NCBI GenBank assembly: GCA_029571495.1
Contig: JAKPSO010000538.1
Span: forward strand, 1 to 5,419
Length of the DNA stretch: 5,419 nucleotides
Direction of reading: 5' to 3'
DNA from: Pseudomonadota bacterium
GTDB taxonomy: Bacteria; Pseudomonadota; Gammaproteobacteria; Burkholderiales; Casimicrobiaceae
The stretch's first letter is position 1, and every line of letters starts with the position of its first letter. This document shows, piece after piece, positions 1 through 5,419 of this stretch. Both the position numbers and the translations under genes were made by a program. The notes under the pieces were generated by a model. The model ran no database searches. It saw only the letters and a list, made by a program, of their open reading frames with translations, and was not told the DNA's origin.

Positions 1-1410
1 CGCCCTAATGTCGGAAAGAGCACGCTCTTCAACCGATTGACGCGTTCGCGCGCGGCGTTGGTTGCAGACTTTCCAGGGCTCACGCGTGACCGCCAGTACG
101 GTCAAGGTCGCGTGGGAGATCGCCGTTTTGTGGTGATCGACACTGGCGGCTTTGAGCCGGTTGCCAAAGACGGCATCCTAAAGGAAATGGCGCGGCAAAC
201 GCTGCAAGCGCTGGACGAAGCGGACATTGTTTTCTTCATCGTCGACGGCCGCGCGGGCGTCACGCCACAAGACGCGCGCATTGCCGATCTGCTGCGCCGT
301 CGCGGATTGTCGGTGTATCTTGCCGTCAACAAAACCGAAGGCATGAACGATGCGCGCGTCACGGCCGAGTTTTATGAACTCGGCATTGGCGATCCATACG
401 CGATTTCCGCGACGCAAGGTGATCGCGTCAACGCGCTGATCGAGCACGCGCTCGATGAAAAATTCCCGCTCCCGGAAGAGTCGGAAGACGCGGACGATGC
501 GGCAGACGGGCAGAGCGCAGCGACCGCTGGCCCCGTGACATATGCCGAAGGCGAAGAGCCCGACTTCGTTCCCGAACCGCCACCACGCACCAAGATCGCG
601 ATTGTGGGTCACCCGAACGTCGGCAAGAGCACCTTGGTCAACGCCCTTCTCGGCGAAGAGCGCGTGATCGCGTTCGATCAACCGGGCACCACGCGTGACT
701 CGATTTATCTCGATTTCACGTACAAAAATCGCGACTACACGCTGATCGACACCGCCGGTATTCGTAAGCGCGGCAAGGTGACCGAAGCGATTGAAAAATT
801 CTCGGTCATCAAGACGCTTCAGGCGATCGAAGACGCAAACGTCGTGATCTTCGTCGTGGACGCCACGGCGGGCATCAGCGACCACGACGTGCAGCTCGGC
901 TCCTTCATCCAAGACGCAGGCCGCGCACTCGTTATCTGCATCAACAAGTGGGACGCCGCCGACGCCGACGCGCGAAAGATCATCAACGAAGATGTCACGC
1001 GCAAGCTCTACTACCTTGACTACGCCGAAACGCTCACGATTTCAGCTAAGTCGAAGCAGGGCCTCGACAAAGTCATGGCCGCGGCCAACCGTGCCCACGG
1101 CGCAGCGTTCAAGAAGCTCCCCACGCCGAAACTCACGCGCGCATTGCAAGACGCCGTGGTCAAGCAACAGCCGCCGCGCGCGGGCACGATTCGTCCGAAG
1201 ATGCGCTACGCCCACCAAGGGGGTAGCAATCCGCCCATCGTGGTCATTCACGGCACGTCGCTCAACCGAATTTCGGAAACTTACAAGCGCTACCTCGAAC
1301 GCTTTTTCCTAGATTATTTCGAGCTTCGCGGCACACCGCTTCGCTTGCAGCTCGTGACGGGGCATAATCCCTACGCGGCTGAAGAAACTCCGGGGCGTCG
1401 TAAGCGGTAA
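1..1410 (+). CDS. der: Ribosome-assembly GTPase Der (EngA), 5'-truncated by window edge
   Basis: Der is an essential cytoplasmic GTPase with two tandem G domains and a C-terminal KH-like domain; it acts in maturation of the 50S ribosomal subunit. The frame is open from base 1, which falls inside the first P-loop (RPNVGKST). About nine family residues (the initial Met through the P-loop Gly) are therefore missing upstream, and 469 residues are present. By window codon, G domain 1 has T28 in GLTRDR, DTGG at 47-50, NKTE at 110-113 and SAT at 136-138. G domain 2 has GHPNVGKST at 203-211, PGTTRD at 228-233, DTAG at 250-253, NKWD at 315-318 and SAK at 348-350. The KH-like domain follows from about 365 (KLPTPKLTRAL, RYAHQGG, YKRYLE), ending NPYAAEETPGRRKR. 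An acidic, Ala- and Pro-rich linker (about 156-197) joins the G domains and makes the protein somewhat long. NKTE replaces the usual NKxD of G4, which I recall as common in betaproteobacterial Der. Identity is secure. Confidence 0.97.
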   Translation, partial: RPNVGKSTLFNRLTRSRAALVADFPGLTRDRQYGQGRVGDRRFVVIDTGGFEPVAKDGILKEMARQTLQALDEADIVFFIVDGRAGVTPQDARIADLLRRRGLSVYLAVNKTEGMNDARVTAEFYELGIGDPYAISATQGDRVNALIEHALDEKFPLPEESEDADDAADGQSAATAGPVTYAEGEEPDFVPEPPPRTKIAIVGHPNVGKSTLVNALLGEERVIAFDQPGTTRDSIYLDFTYKNRDYTLIDTAGIRKRGKVTEAIEKFSVIKTLQAIEDANVVIFVVDATAGISDHDVQLGSFIQDAGRALVICINKWDAADADARKIINEDVTRKLYYLDYAETLTISAKSKQGLDKVMAAANRAHGAAFKKLPTPKLTRALQDAVVKQQPPRAGTIRPKMRYAHQGGSNPPIVVIHGTSLNRISETYKRYLERFFLDYFELRGTPLRLQLVTGHNPYAAEETPGRRKR

Positions 1411-1460
1411 TCGTTTGCGAGTCTGTACCCGACATAAAACAGTTCACCTCATGGTTTTCC

Positions 1461-1492
1461 GCGGATAAACGGACAGCGTCCGATTTGCCCGC
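1461..1492. repeat. Imperfect inverted repeat in the der-hfq intergenic region
   Basis: Thirteen pairs can form around the centre AGC (1475-1477). 1470-1474 pairs with 1478-1482 (CGGAC/GTCCG), A1483 is bulged, 1466-1469 pairs with 1484-1487 including one T-G wobble, A1465 and C1488 are mismatched, and 1461-1464 pairs with 1489-1492 (GCGG/CCGC). No T-run follows, so it is not a canonical intrinsic terminator. It covers the -35 and spacer of the sigma-70-like promoter called at 1470-1498. It could be an operator, a processing or termination hairpin for der read-through transcripts, or chance. Confidence 0.35.
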
Positions 1493-1498
1493 TATAAA
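1470..1498 (+). promoter_or_regulatory. Candidate sigma-70-type promoter for hfq
   Basis: A -10 hexamer TATAAA (1493-1498, five of six consensus positions) lies 17 bases after CGGACA (1470-1475, four of six positions of TTGACA). The predicted start is near 1505, giving a leader of about 90 bases to the hfq ATG. The 184-base gap, much longer than the other gaps in this cluster, supports a promoter somewhere here. The hexamers are seen directly; activity is inferred. Confidence 0.45.
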
Positions 1499-1504
1499 CA
1501 CTGA

Positions 1505-1532
1505 CTTGAACTTAACGGCGGCGTCTCCATCT
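1505..1532 (+). promoter_or_regulatory. Candidate heat-shock (RpoH, sigma-32) promoter for the hfq-hflX-hflK-hflC cluster
   Basis: CTTGAA (1505-1510) is a full match to the sigma-32 -35 core. After a 14-base spacer comes CTCCATCT (1525-1532), seven of eight positions of the -10 consensus CCCCATNT. Spacing is within the usual 13-15 range. The predicted start is near 1539-1541, about 55 bases before the hfq ATG. In E. coli the hfq-hfl region is known to be driven partly by sigma-32 promoters, which makes the match biologically sensible. Not proven from sequence alone. Confidence 0.5.
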
Positions 1533-1543
1533 CAGAGGAAGGT

Positions 1544-1556
1544 GGCGAGCGTCGCC
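1544..1556 (+). repeat. Small potential hairpin in the hfq leader
   Basis: GGCGA (1544-1548) and TCGCC (1552-1556) can form a 5-bp stem with a three-base loop. It lies 26 bases upstream of the hfq Shine-Dalgarno and would sit at the very 5' end of a transcript from the sigma-32-like promoter, where it could protect the message. Short stems of this kind are frequent by chance. Confidence 0.2.
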
Positions 1557-1594
1557 CGGCAGCATCATTGAACAAGAATTACGGAGAATAAGAA

Positions 1595-1834
1595 ATGAGC
1601 AACAAAGGGCAATCCCTCCAAGACCCCTTCCTGAACACGCTGCGTAAAGAGCACGTTCAGGTATCGATCTACCTCGTCAACGGTATCAAGCTGCAAGGCC
1701 AGGTTGAGTCGTTCGACCAGTACGTCGTCCTCCTCAAGAACACCGTCACCCAGATGGTCTACAAGCACGCCATCTCCACGATTGTTCCAGCTCGTGCTGT
1801 GAACATTCCGCACGGGGACGAAGCCTCTGAGTAA
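1595..1834 (+). CDS. hfq: RNA-binding chaperone Hfq
   Basis: Hfq is a hexameric Sm-like protein that binds small regulatory RNAs and mRNAs, promotes their pairing and affects RNA stability. The 79-residue product has the whole Sm fold: N-terminal helix GQSLQDPFLNTLRKEH, Sm1 region with YLVNGIKLQG (26-35) and FDQYVVLLKN (40-49), and Sm2 motif YKHAISTIVPAR (56-67). By alignment to E. coli Hfq, proximal-face residues are Q9, D10, Q42, K57 and H58; distal-face residues are Y26, I31 and K32; rim residues are N14, R17, K18 and F40. V-Q at 21-22 replaces the usual V-P before SIYLVNG, a minor oddity. The C-terminal tail is short and acidic (HGDEASE), against about 102 residues in total for E. coli Hfq. 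The ATG has a good Shine-Dalgarno, GGAG at 1583-1586, eight bases upstream. It is probably the first gene of the hfq-hflXKC operon. Confidence 0.98.
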   Translation: MSNKGQSLQDPFLNTLRKEHVQVSIYLVNGIKLQGQVESFDQYVVLLKNTVTQMVYKHAISTIVPARAVNIPHGDEASE

Positions 1835-1884
1835 CGCCCGCTGGGCATTGATGACTGCCGCGCTAAGCGGTGGTCAAAGTCGCC

Positions 1885-3042
1885 ATGTTTGATCGCCACG
1901 CCGGCAATGACCGAGCGGTATTAGTGCAGCTTGCCTTCGGCAAGGCGCCCATGGCCGACGACATCGAAGAATTGCAGTCGCTGGCAGCCACCGCTGGTGC
2001 GGACACGGCCGCAATCGTTACCGGGCGCCGTGACCGTCCGGATGCCGCCATGTATGCGGGTAAGGGAAAAGTTGAAGAAATCGGCGCCGCCTGCGCCGCG
2101 GAGTCTGCCGAACTCGTGATCTTCAATCACTCGCTGTCCGGCGTGCAAGAACGAAATCTCGAACGTGCGCTGGAATGTCGAGTGATCGACCGTCGCACCT
2201 TGATTCTCGACATCTTCGCGCAACGCGCACGTAGCGCCGAAGGCAAGCTTGCCGTCGAGCTCGCTCAACTTGAGCATTTGTCCACGCGCCTAGTACGCGG
2301 TTGGTCACACCTTGAACGCCAGCGCGGCGGTATCGGCCTGCGCGGTCCCGGTGAAAAACAGCTTGAGATTGATCGTCGCCTCATTTCCGTAAAGATTCGC
2401 GCACTCCAAGAGCGCCTCGAAAAGGTCGAAAAGCAGCGCCACACCCAGCGTCGCCGCCGCGAACGCTCCAACACCCGTTCTATCGCGATAGTGGGCTATA
2501 CCAACGCTGGCAAGAGCACGCTCTTTAACCGCTTGACCGCTGCGGGCACTTACGCCGCGGACCAGTTGTTCGCAACGCTCGACACCACCGTTCGCAAGCT
2601 CTACATCCCGGACTCGCAGCCGATGGTGGCGTCCGACACCGTGGGCTTCGTGCGTGCGCTGCCGCATGAACTCGTCGAAGCCTTCAAGGCCACGCTCTTG
2701 GAAGCGGTCGAATCTGATCTTCTTCTTCATGTCGTAGACGGCGCAAGCGATCAACGCGAACAGCAAATCGAAGCGGTGAACATGGTGCTTGCCGAAATCG
2801 GCGCGGCAGACATTCCGCAGCTTATCGTCGTCAACAAGTGCGATCTGCTCGGCCTAGGCGCTGACGCGGGCCGCGTTGAACTCGATGAAAACGGCGATGT
2901 GCATCGCGTGTTCGTCTCGGCGAAAACGGGCGCGGGTATTCCTGAGCTTCGCGCCGCCTTGCAAGCACGCTTTCCGCGCCAAAATACTGTGTATTCGTCG
3001 GATCAACCCGTCGACGAGCCTCCATCCACTGCGGCCCAATAA
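1885..3042 (+). CDS. hflX: Ribosome-splitting GTPase HflX
   Basis: HflX is a cytoplasmic GTPase that binds the 50S subunit and splits stalled or heat-stressed ribosomes. I chose the ATG at 1885 (385 residues) because the protein then begins MFDRHAGNDRAVLVQ, matching the E. coli start MFDRYDAGEQAVLVH. An in-frame GTG at 1870 would add five residues and follows directly on an in-frame stop at 1864. Neither start has a strong Shine-Dalgarno. The N-terminal HflX domain (1 to about 165) contains VIFNHSLSGVQERNLER and the signature GIGLRGPGEKQLEIDRR (149-165). A basic coiled-coil linker runs to about 200. The G domain has GYTNAGKST (204-212), LDTT (232-235), DTVGF (251-255), NKCD (317-320) and SAK (345-347). 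The signature has K158 where most family members have T. The protein stops about 38 residues after G5, so it lacks the longer C-terminal region of the 426-residue E. coli protein; short forms are known in betaproteobacteria. It follows hfq by 50 bases. Confidence 0.96.
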   Translation: MFDRHAGNDRAVLVQLAFGKAPMADDIEELQSLAATAGADTAAIVTGRRDRPDAAMYAGKGKVEEIGAACAAESAELVIFNHSLSGVQERNLERALECRVIDRRTLILDIFAQRARSAEGKLAVELAQLEHLSTRLVRGWSHLERQRGGIGLRGPGEKQLEIDRRLISVKIRALQERLEKVEKQRHTQRRRRERSNTRSIAIVGYTNAGKSTLFNRLTAAGTYAADQLFATLDTTVRKLYIPDSQPMVASDTVGFVRALPHELVEAFKATLLEAVESDLLLHVVDGASDQREQQIEAVNMVLAEIGAADIPQLIVVNKCDLLGLGADAGRVELDENGDVHRVFVSAKTGAGIPELRAALQARFPRQNTVYSSDQPVDEPPSTAAQ

Positions 3043-3056
3043 AAAAGACTGCACGC

Positions 3057-4478
3057 ATGAACACTCAAACCACGAAACCGCTCGGCAAACTCAGCCAACT
3101 GTGGGATCGCATCAAACTCTCGCTCAACGATCCGCAATGGGGCCGCAAGCCCGGCGCTGACAGCGGCGAAGGCAAACCCGGCGACGGCAAAGGGGCAAGC
3201 GAGCCACCTGCGACGCCCCCGCCACCTCCGCCACCGACTGGCGGCAACGGAAACAACGGCGGTGGACGCGACAACAAACCTAGCGGGCCACCTGACTTCG
3301 ATGAGTTACTAAAGAAAGTGAACGATCGAGTCGGCGAAATTTTCGGCGGCAAAAAAGGCAATCGTCGCCCAGCCAACAACGGCGGTGGCGGCGGAAATGG
3401 ACCGCAGTTTCCCTCTATCAGCCCGCAGATTGCTGCCGGTGGCCTCGTGCTTGCCGCGATGATAGGTGTGATCTTGTGGCTCGCCACGGGTCTCTACATC
3501 GTTGACGAAGGTAAGCGCGGCATCGTGCAGCGTTTTGGCAAGTACGTCGAAACGACAGGCCCCGGACCACGCTGGCATTTCCCTTGGCCCATCGAATCAA
3601 AAACTATCGTCAACCTGAACGAGGTTAGTTCGGTCGAAGTAGGCTTCAAAGGCACGAACCGCAACCGCGACGCCAAGCAAGCGCAGATGCTGACGGCGGA
3701 TCTCAACATTATCGACATCGCGTTTGCTGTGCAGTACACGCTCTCCGATGCGCGCTTGTTTTTGTTTAACCACCGAAATCCGAAAGACGCCGTGCTACAA
3801 GCGGCAGAAACCGCGATGCGTGAAGTGGTCGGTAAGCGCAAGATGGATTTCTTGCTCAATCAGGGCCGCGAGGAATTCGCCGGAGCAACGCAAGCTTTGA
3901 TGCAAGAACTCCTCACTCGCTACGGAACGGGCATCACGATTGTGAAGCTCAATCTGCAAGCCGTTGCCGCGCCAGAGGCCGTGAACGAAGCCTTCCAAGA
4001 CGTGGTGAAAGCGCAGCAGGATCGCGACCGCCAGATTAACGAAGGTCAGGCTTACGCAAATCGCGTCATCCCCGAAGCACGCGGTAAAGCATCGCGCCTC
4101 ATGGAAGAAGCATCTGGCTACGAGCAAAGCGTTTTGACGCGTGCACAGGGTGACGCCGCGCGCTTCACTTCGGTCGTCGGCGAGTACAACAAGGCACCGG
4201 GCATCACGCGCGAACGTCTTTACATCGACATGATGCAATCGGTACTGAGCAACACGAGCAAAGTGCTCGTCGATCAACGCCAAGGCCAAAGCCTCCTGTA
4301 TCTGCCGCTCGACAAGCTCATGGAGAGCACGCGCGCTGCGGCGAGCATGCCAAGCGCCGCTGCCGTGCCGGAAGCGACGCGCCCTGCGCTGCCCGATCCG
4401 GCGGCAGCGACGGAAGCACCGAACACTCGTGCGACGACGCGCGACAGCTCGCGCAGTACGCGTGAGTCTCGTAACTAA
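3057..4478 (+). CDS. hflK: FtsH-associated SPFH membrane protein HflK
   Basis: HflK forms with HflC a large hetero-oligomeric cage in the inner membrane that encloses and modulates the FtsH protease. The 473-residue product has a long cytoplasmic tail (1 to about 124): a 20-residue leader, SLNDPQWGRKPG from about residue 22, a proline tract (P50, P51 and P54-P60), a Gly/Asn patch (62-70), the HflK N-terminal motif PPDFDELLKKVNDRVGEIFGG (78-98) and a G109-G113 run. One membrane helix (about 125-147) follows, then the periplasmic SPFH domain starting YIVDEGKRGIVQRFGKY. The Ala/Glu-rich stalk helix begins near 318 (KAQQDRDRQINEGQAYANRV), followed by ITRERLYIDMM (383-393) and a low-complexity Ala/Pro then Arg/Ser/Thr tail (424-473). 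E. coli HflK has 419 residues; the excess is in the two tails. The ATG is the only possible start before the membrane helix, but it lacks a clear Shine-Dalgarno. It sits 14 bases after hflX, so translation may be coupled. Confidence 0.96.
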   Translation: MNTQTTKPLGKLSQLWDRIKLSLNDPQWGRKPGADSGEGKPGDGKGASEPPATPPPPPPPTGGNGNNGGGRDNKPSGPPDFDELLKKVNDRVGEIFGGKKGNRRPANNGGGGGNGPQFPSISPQIAAGGLVLAAMIGVILWLATGLYIVDEGKRGIVQRFGKYVETTGPGPRWHFPWPIESKTIVNLNEVSSVEVGFKGTNRNRDAKQAQMLTADLNIIDIAFAVQYTLSDARLFLFNHRNPKDAVLQAAETAMREVVGKRKMDFLLNQGREEFAGATQALMQELLTRYGTGITIVKLNLQAVAAPEAVNEAFQDVVKAQQDRDRQINEGQAYANRVIPEARGKASRLMEEASGYEQSVLTRAQGDAARFTSVVGEYNKAPGITRERLYIDMMQSVLSNTSKVLVDQRQGQSLLYLPLDKLMESTRAAASMPSAAAVPEATRPALPDPAAATEAPNTRATTRDSSRSTRESRN

Positions 4479-4492
4479 TCGGAGAGAACACC

Positions 4493-5365
4493 ATGAACAG
4501 AATTGCACCCGTTCTCACTGCATTCCTCGTTTTGGTTTTCGCGTTTTCGCAAACCATGTTCACCGTCGACGAGCGCGAATATGCGATGGTGCGCCAGCTT
4601 GGCGAAGTGGTCGCCGTGAAAGATCAACCCGGCCTCAACTGGAAACTGCCGTTCATTCAATCGGTGACGAAGTACAGCAAGCAAATCCTCACGCTGGACA
4701 GCGCCGAGCCTGAGCGTTTCAACACGAAAGAGAATCAGCCGGTGCAGGTCGATTCGTTCGTGAAGTGGCAGATCGTTGACCCGCGTGAGTTCTACCGAAC
4801 CGTATCTGGCGAAGAGAAACAAGCTGAGCGCCGCATCGGGCAGACGGTGACGTCCCTCCTGCGTGAAGAATTCGGTCGCCGCACGCTGCTTGACGTCATC
4901 TCTGGCGACCGCGAAAAGATCATGGCCACCGTGCGCGACGCGGCTGAAATTGACGCCAAGAAAATTGGCGTGAAGATCATCGACGTGCGTCTGAAGCGCG
5001 TGGACTTTGATGAGTCGGTGTCGACGCGTGTGTTTGATCGCATGCGCTCCGAACGACAGCGCGTCGCTGCCGAGTTCCGCTCGAACGGCGCCGCAGAAAG
5101 CGAGCGGATCAAGGCCGATGCCGACAAGCAGGCACAAGTGATTTTGGCCGAAGCTTACAAAAAGGCGCAGGAAATGCAGGGCGCGGGCGACGCCAAGGCG
5201 ACAGCGATCTATAGCGCGGCGTACGGACAGAACGCTGAGTTCTACTCGTTCTATCGCAGCTTGGAGGCGTACAAGGCAACGTTCAAGAACAAGAGCGACG
5301 TCATGGTGCTAGACCCCAGCGCCGACTTCTTCAAGTTCCTGAAAAACGGTTCGAAGACGAAGTAG
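4493..5365 (+). CDS. hflC: FtsH-associated SPFH membrane protein HflC
   Basis: HflC is the partner of HflK in the inner-membrane cage around FtsH; it has no protease active site despite old annotations as a protease subunit. The 290-residue product has an N-terminal signal-anchor helix (about 4-22, IAPVLTAFLVLVFAFSQTMF). The SPFH domain begins TVDEREYAMVRQLGEV and includes PGLNWKLPF (46-54). The helical stalk contains the conserved RMRSERQRVAAEFRSNG (183-199) and an Ala/Lys/Glu-rich coiled coil to about 245. The end YRSLEAYKATFKNKSDVMVLDPSADFFKFLK is typical of the family. The protein is shorter than the 334-residue E. coli HflC but near the size I expect in betaproteobacteria. The ATG has GGAG at 4481-4484, eight bases upstream, 14 bases after the hflK stop, so the two are very likely co-transcribed, as expected for partners made together. 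Confidence 0.98.
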   Translation: MNRIAPVLTAFLVLVFAFSQTMFTVDEREYAMVRQLGEVVAVKDQPGLNWKLPFIQSVTKYSKQILTLDSAEPERFNTKENQPVQVDSFVKWQIVDPREFYRTVSGEEKQAERRIGQTVTSLLREEFGRRTLLDVISGDREKIMATVRDAAEIDAKKIGVKIIDVRLKRVDFDESVSTRVFDRMRSERQRVAAEFRSNGAAESERIKADADKQAQVILAEAYKKAQEMQGAGDAKATAIYSAAYGQNAEFYSFYRSLEAYKATFKNKSDVMVLDPSADFFKFLKNGSKTK

Positions 5366-5374
5366 TTTTTGCAT

Positions 5375-5410
5375 CGTGAGCGGCGCGCGATCTAAGCCCC
5401 GCTGCTCACG
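5375..5410 (+). terminator. Inverted repeat after hflC, possible terminator
   Basis: CGTGAGCGGCG (5375-5385) can pair with CGCTGCTCACG (5400-5410) over 11 bp, with one G-T wobble at 5382/5403, around a 14-base loop. It lies 9 bases after the hflC stop. No T-run is visible in the nine bases that remain after it; a run of five T (5366-5370) comes before the stem instead. So it is a convincing hairpin but not a canonical intrinsic terminator. It could also be a processing site or leader structure before the next gene, which is outside the window. Confidence 0.35.
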
Positions 5411-5419
5411 GTTCGTCAA

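Noticed and set aside
37..39. TTG as a start for Der
   Set aside because: It falls just after the first P-loop; the reading frame is open to base 1 and encodes conserved RPNVGKST before it, so the true start is outside the window.
178..912. 244-codon open frame on the minus strand inside der
   Set aside because: It lies entirely opposite a certain Der coding region, has no recognisable domain, and arises from GC-rich codon structure. The minus-strand frames at 3795-4508 and 4475-5137 were dismissed for the same reason.
992..1312. 106-codon + strand frame overlapping der
   Set aside because: Out-of-frame shadow of Der; Arg/Ser-rich composition typical of a frame-shifted reading of GC-rich DNA.
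1506..1534. TTGAAC as a sigma-70 -35 box
   Set aside because: No acceptable -10 at 16-18 bases downstream; the same bases fit the sigma-32 pattern far better.
1836..1846. GCCC-GCT-GGGC hairpin between hfq and hflX
   Set aside because: Only four base pairs and no T-run; too weak to call a terminator or attenuator.
1870..1872. GTG start for HflX
   Set aside because: Adds only MVKVA, has no Shine-Dalgarno, and the ATG at 1885 gives the MFDR...AVLV start seen in E. coli HflX. Not excluded entirely.
2480..2491. Perfect 12-base palindrome CTATCGCGATAG in hflX
   Set aside because: About one 12-base palindrome is expected by chance in a window of this size, and it lies in coding sequence for the strand before the P-loop.
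2512..2525. AAGAGCACGCTCTT shared by der (16-29) and hflX (2512-2525), itself an inverted repeat
   Set aside because: Both encode the P-loop KSTLF with the same preferred codons; this is shared motif plus codon bias rather than a repeat element.
3041..3047. AAAAAAG slippery heptamer between hflX and hflK
   Set aside because: The hflX stop codon (3040-3042) precedes the slip codons, and the heptamer phase fits the hflK frame, which is not being translated there; frameshift fusion is not supported.

Overview
This is a stretch of bacterial core genome, with every gene on the + strand and little non-coding DNA. In order it holds: der (engA), cut at its 5' end by the window edge; a 184-base intergenic region with promoter-like signals; hfq; hflX; hflK; hflC; and a short tail with an inverted repeat. 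The order der-hfq-hflX-hflK-hflC points to a betaproteobacterium, because gammaproteobacteria such as E. coli have miaA rather than der before hfq. The proteins agree with this: Hfq opens MSNKGQSLQDPF and has the LRKEH rim sequence, the first G4 motif of Der is NKTE, and HflK contains SLNDPQWG near its start and NEGQAYAN in its stalk. The DNA is moderately GC-rich with uniform codon use, and I see no insertion sequence, phage gene, tRNA, rRNA or CRISPR repeat. I cannot name the genus.

Positions 1-1410 encode Der, a tandem-GTPase ribosome-assembly factor. Positions 1411-1594 are non-coding. They contain an imperfect 32-base dyad (1461-1492), a sigma-70-like promoter (about 1470-1498) and a good match to a heat-shock (RpoH/sigma-32) promoter (1505-1532), then a small potential hairpin and a clear Shine-Dalgarno before hfq. 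Positions 1595-5365 are four closely spaced genes (gaps of 50, 14 and 14 bases), probably one operon. They encode the RNA chaperone Hfq, the ribosome-splitting GTPase HflX, and the SPFH membrane proteins HflK and HflC, which together form the cage around the FtsH protease. The last 54 bases hold an 11-bp inverted repeat that may be a terminator or may lie before the next gene.

The functional thread is stress and quality control: Hfq handles sRNA regulation, HflX rescues stalled or heat-damaged ribosomes, and HflKC modulates FtsH, which in E. coli degrades sigma-32. A heat-shock promoter in front of this set would fit a feedback loop, and it is the observation I would check first. The other unusual item is the cytoplasmic tail of HflK, which has an N-terminal extension, seven consecutive prolines and glycine runs. 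I found no evidence of a wholly new biological system; this is an ordinary conserved locus with a few lineage-specific details.
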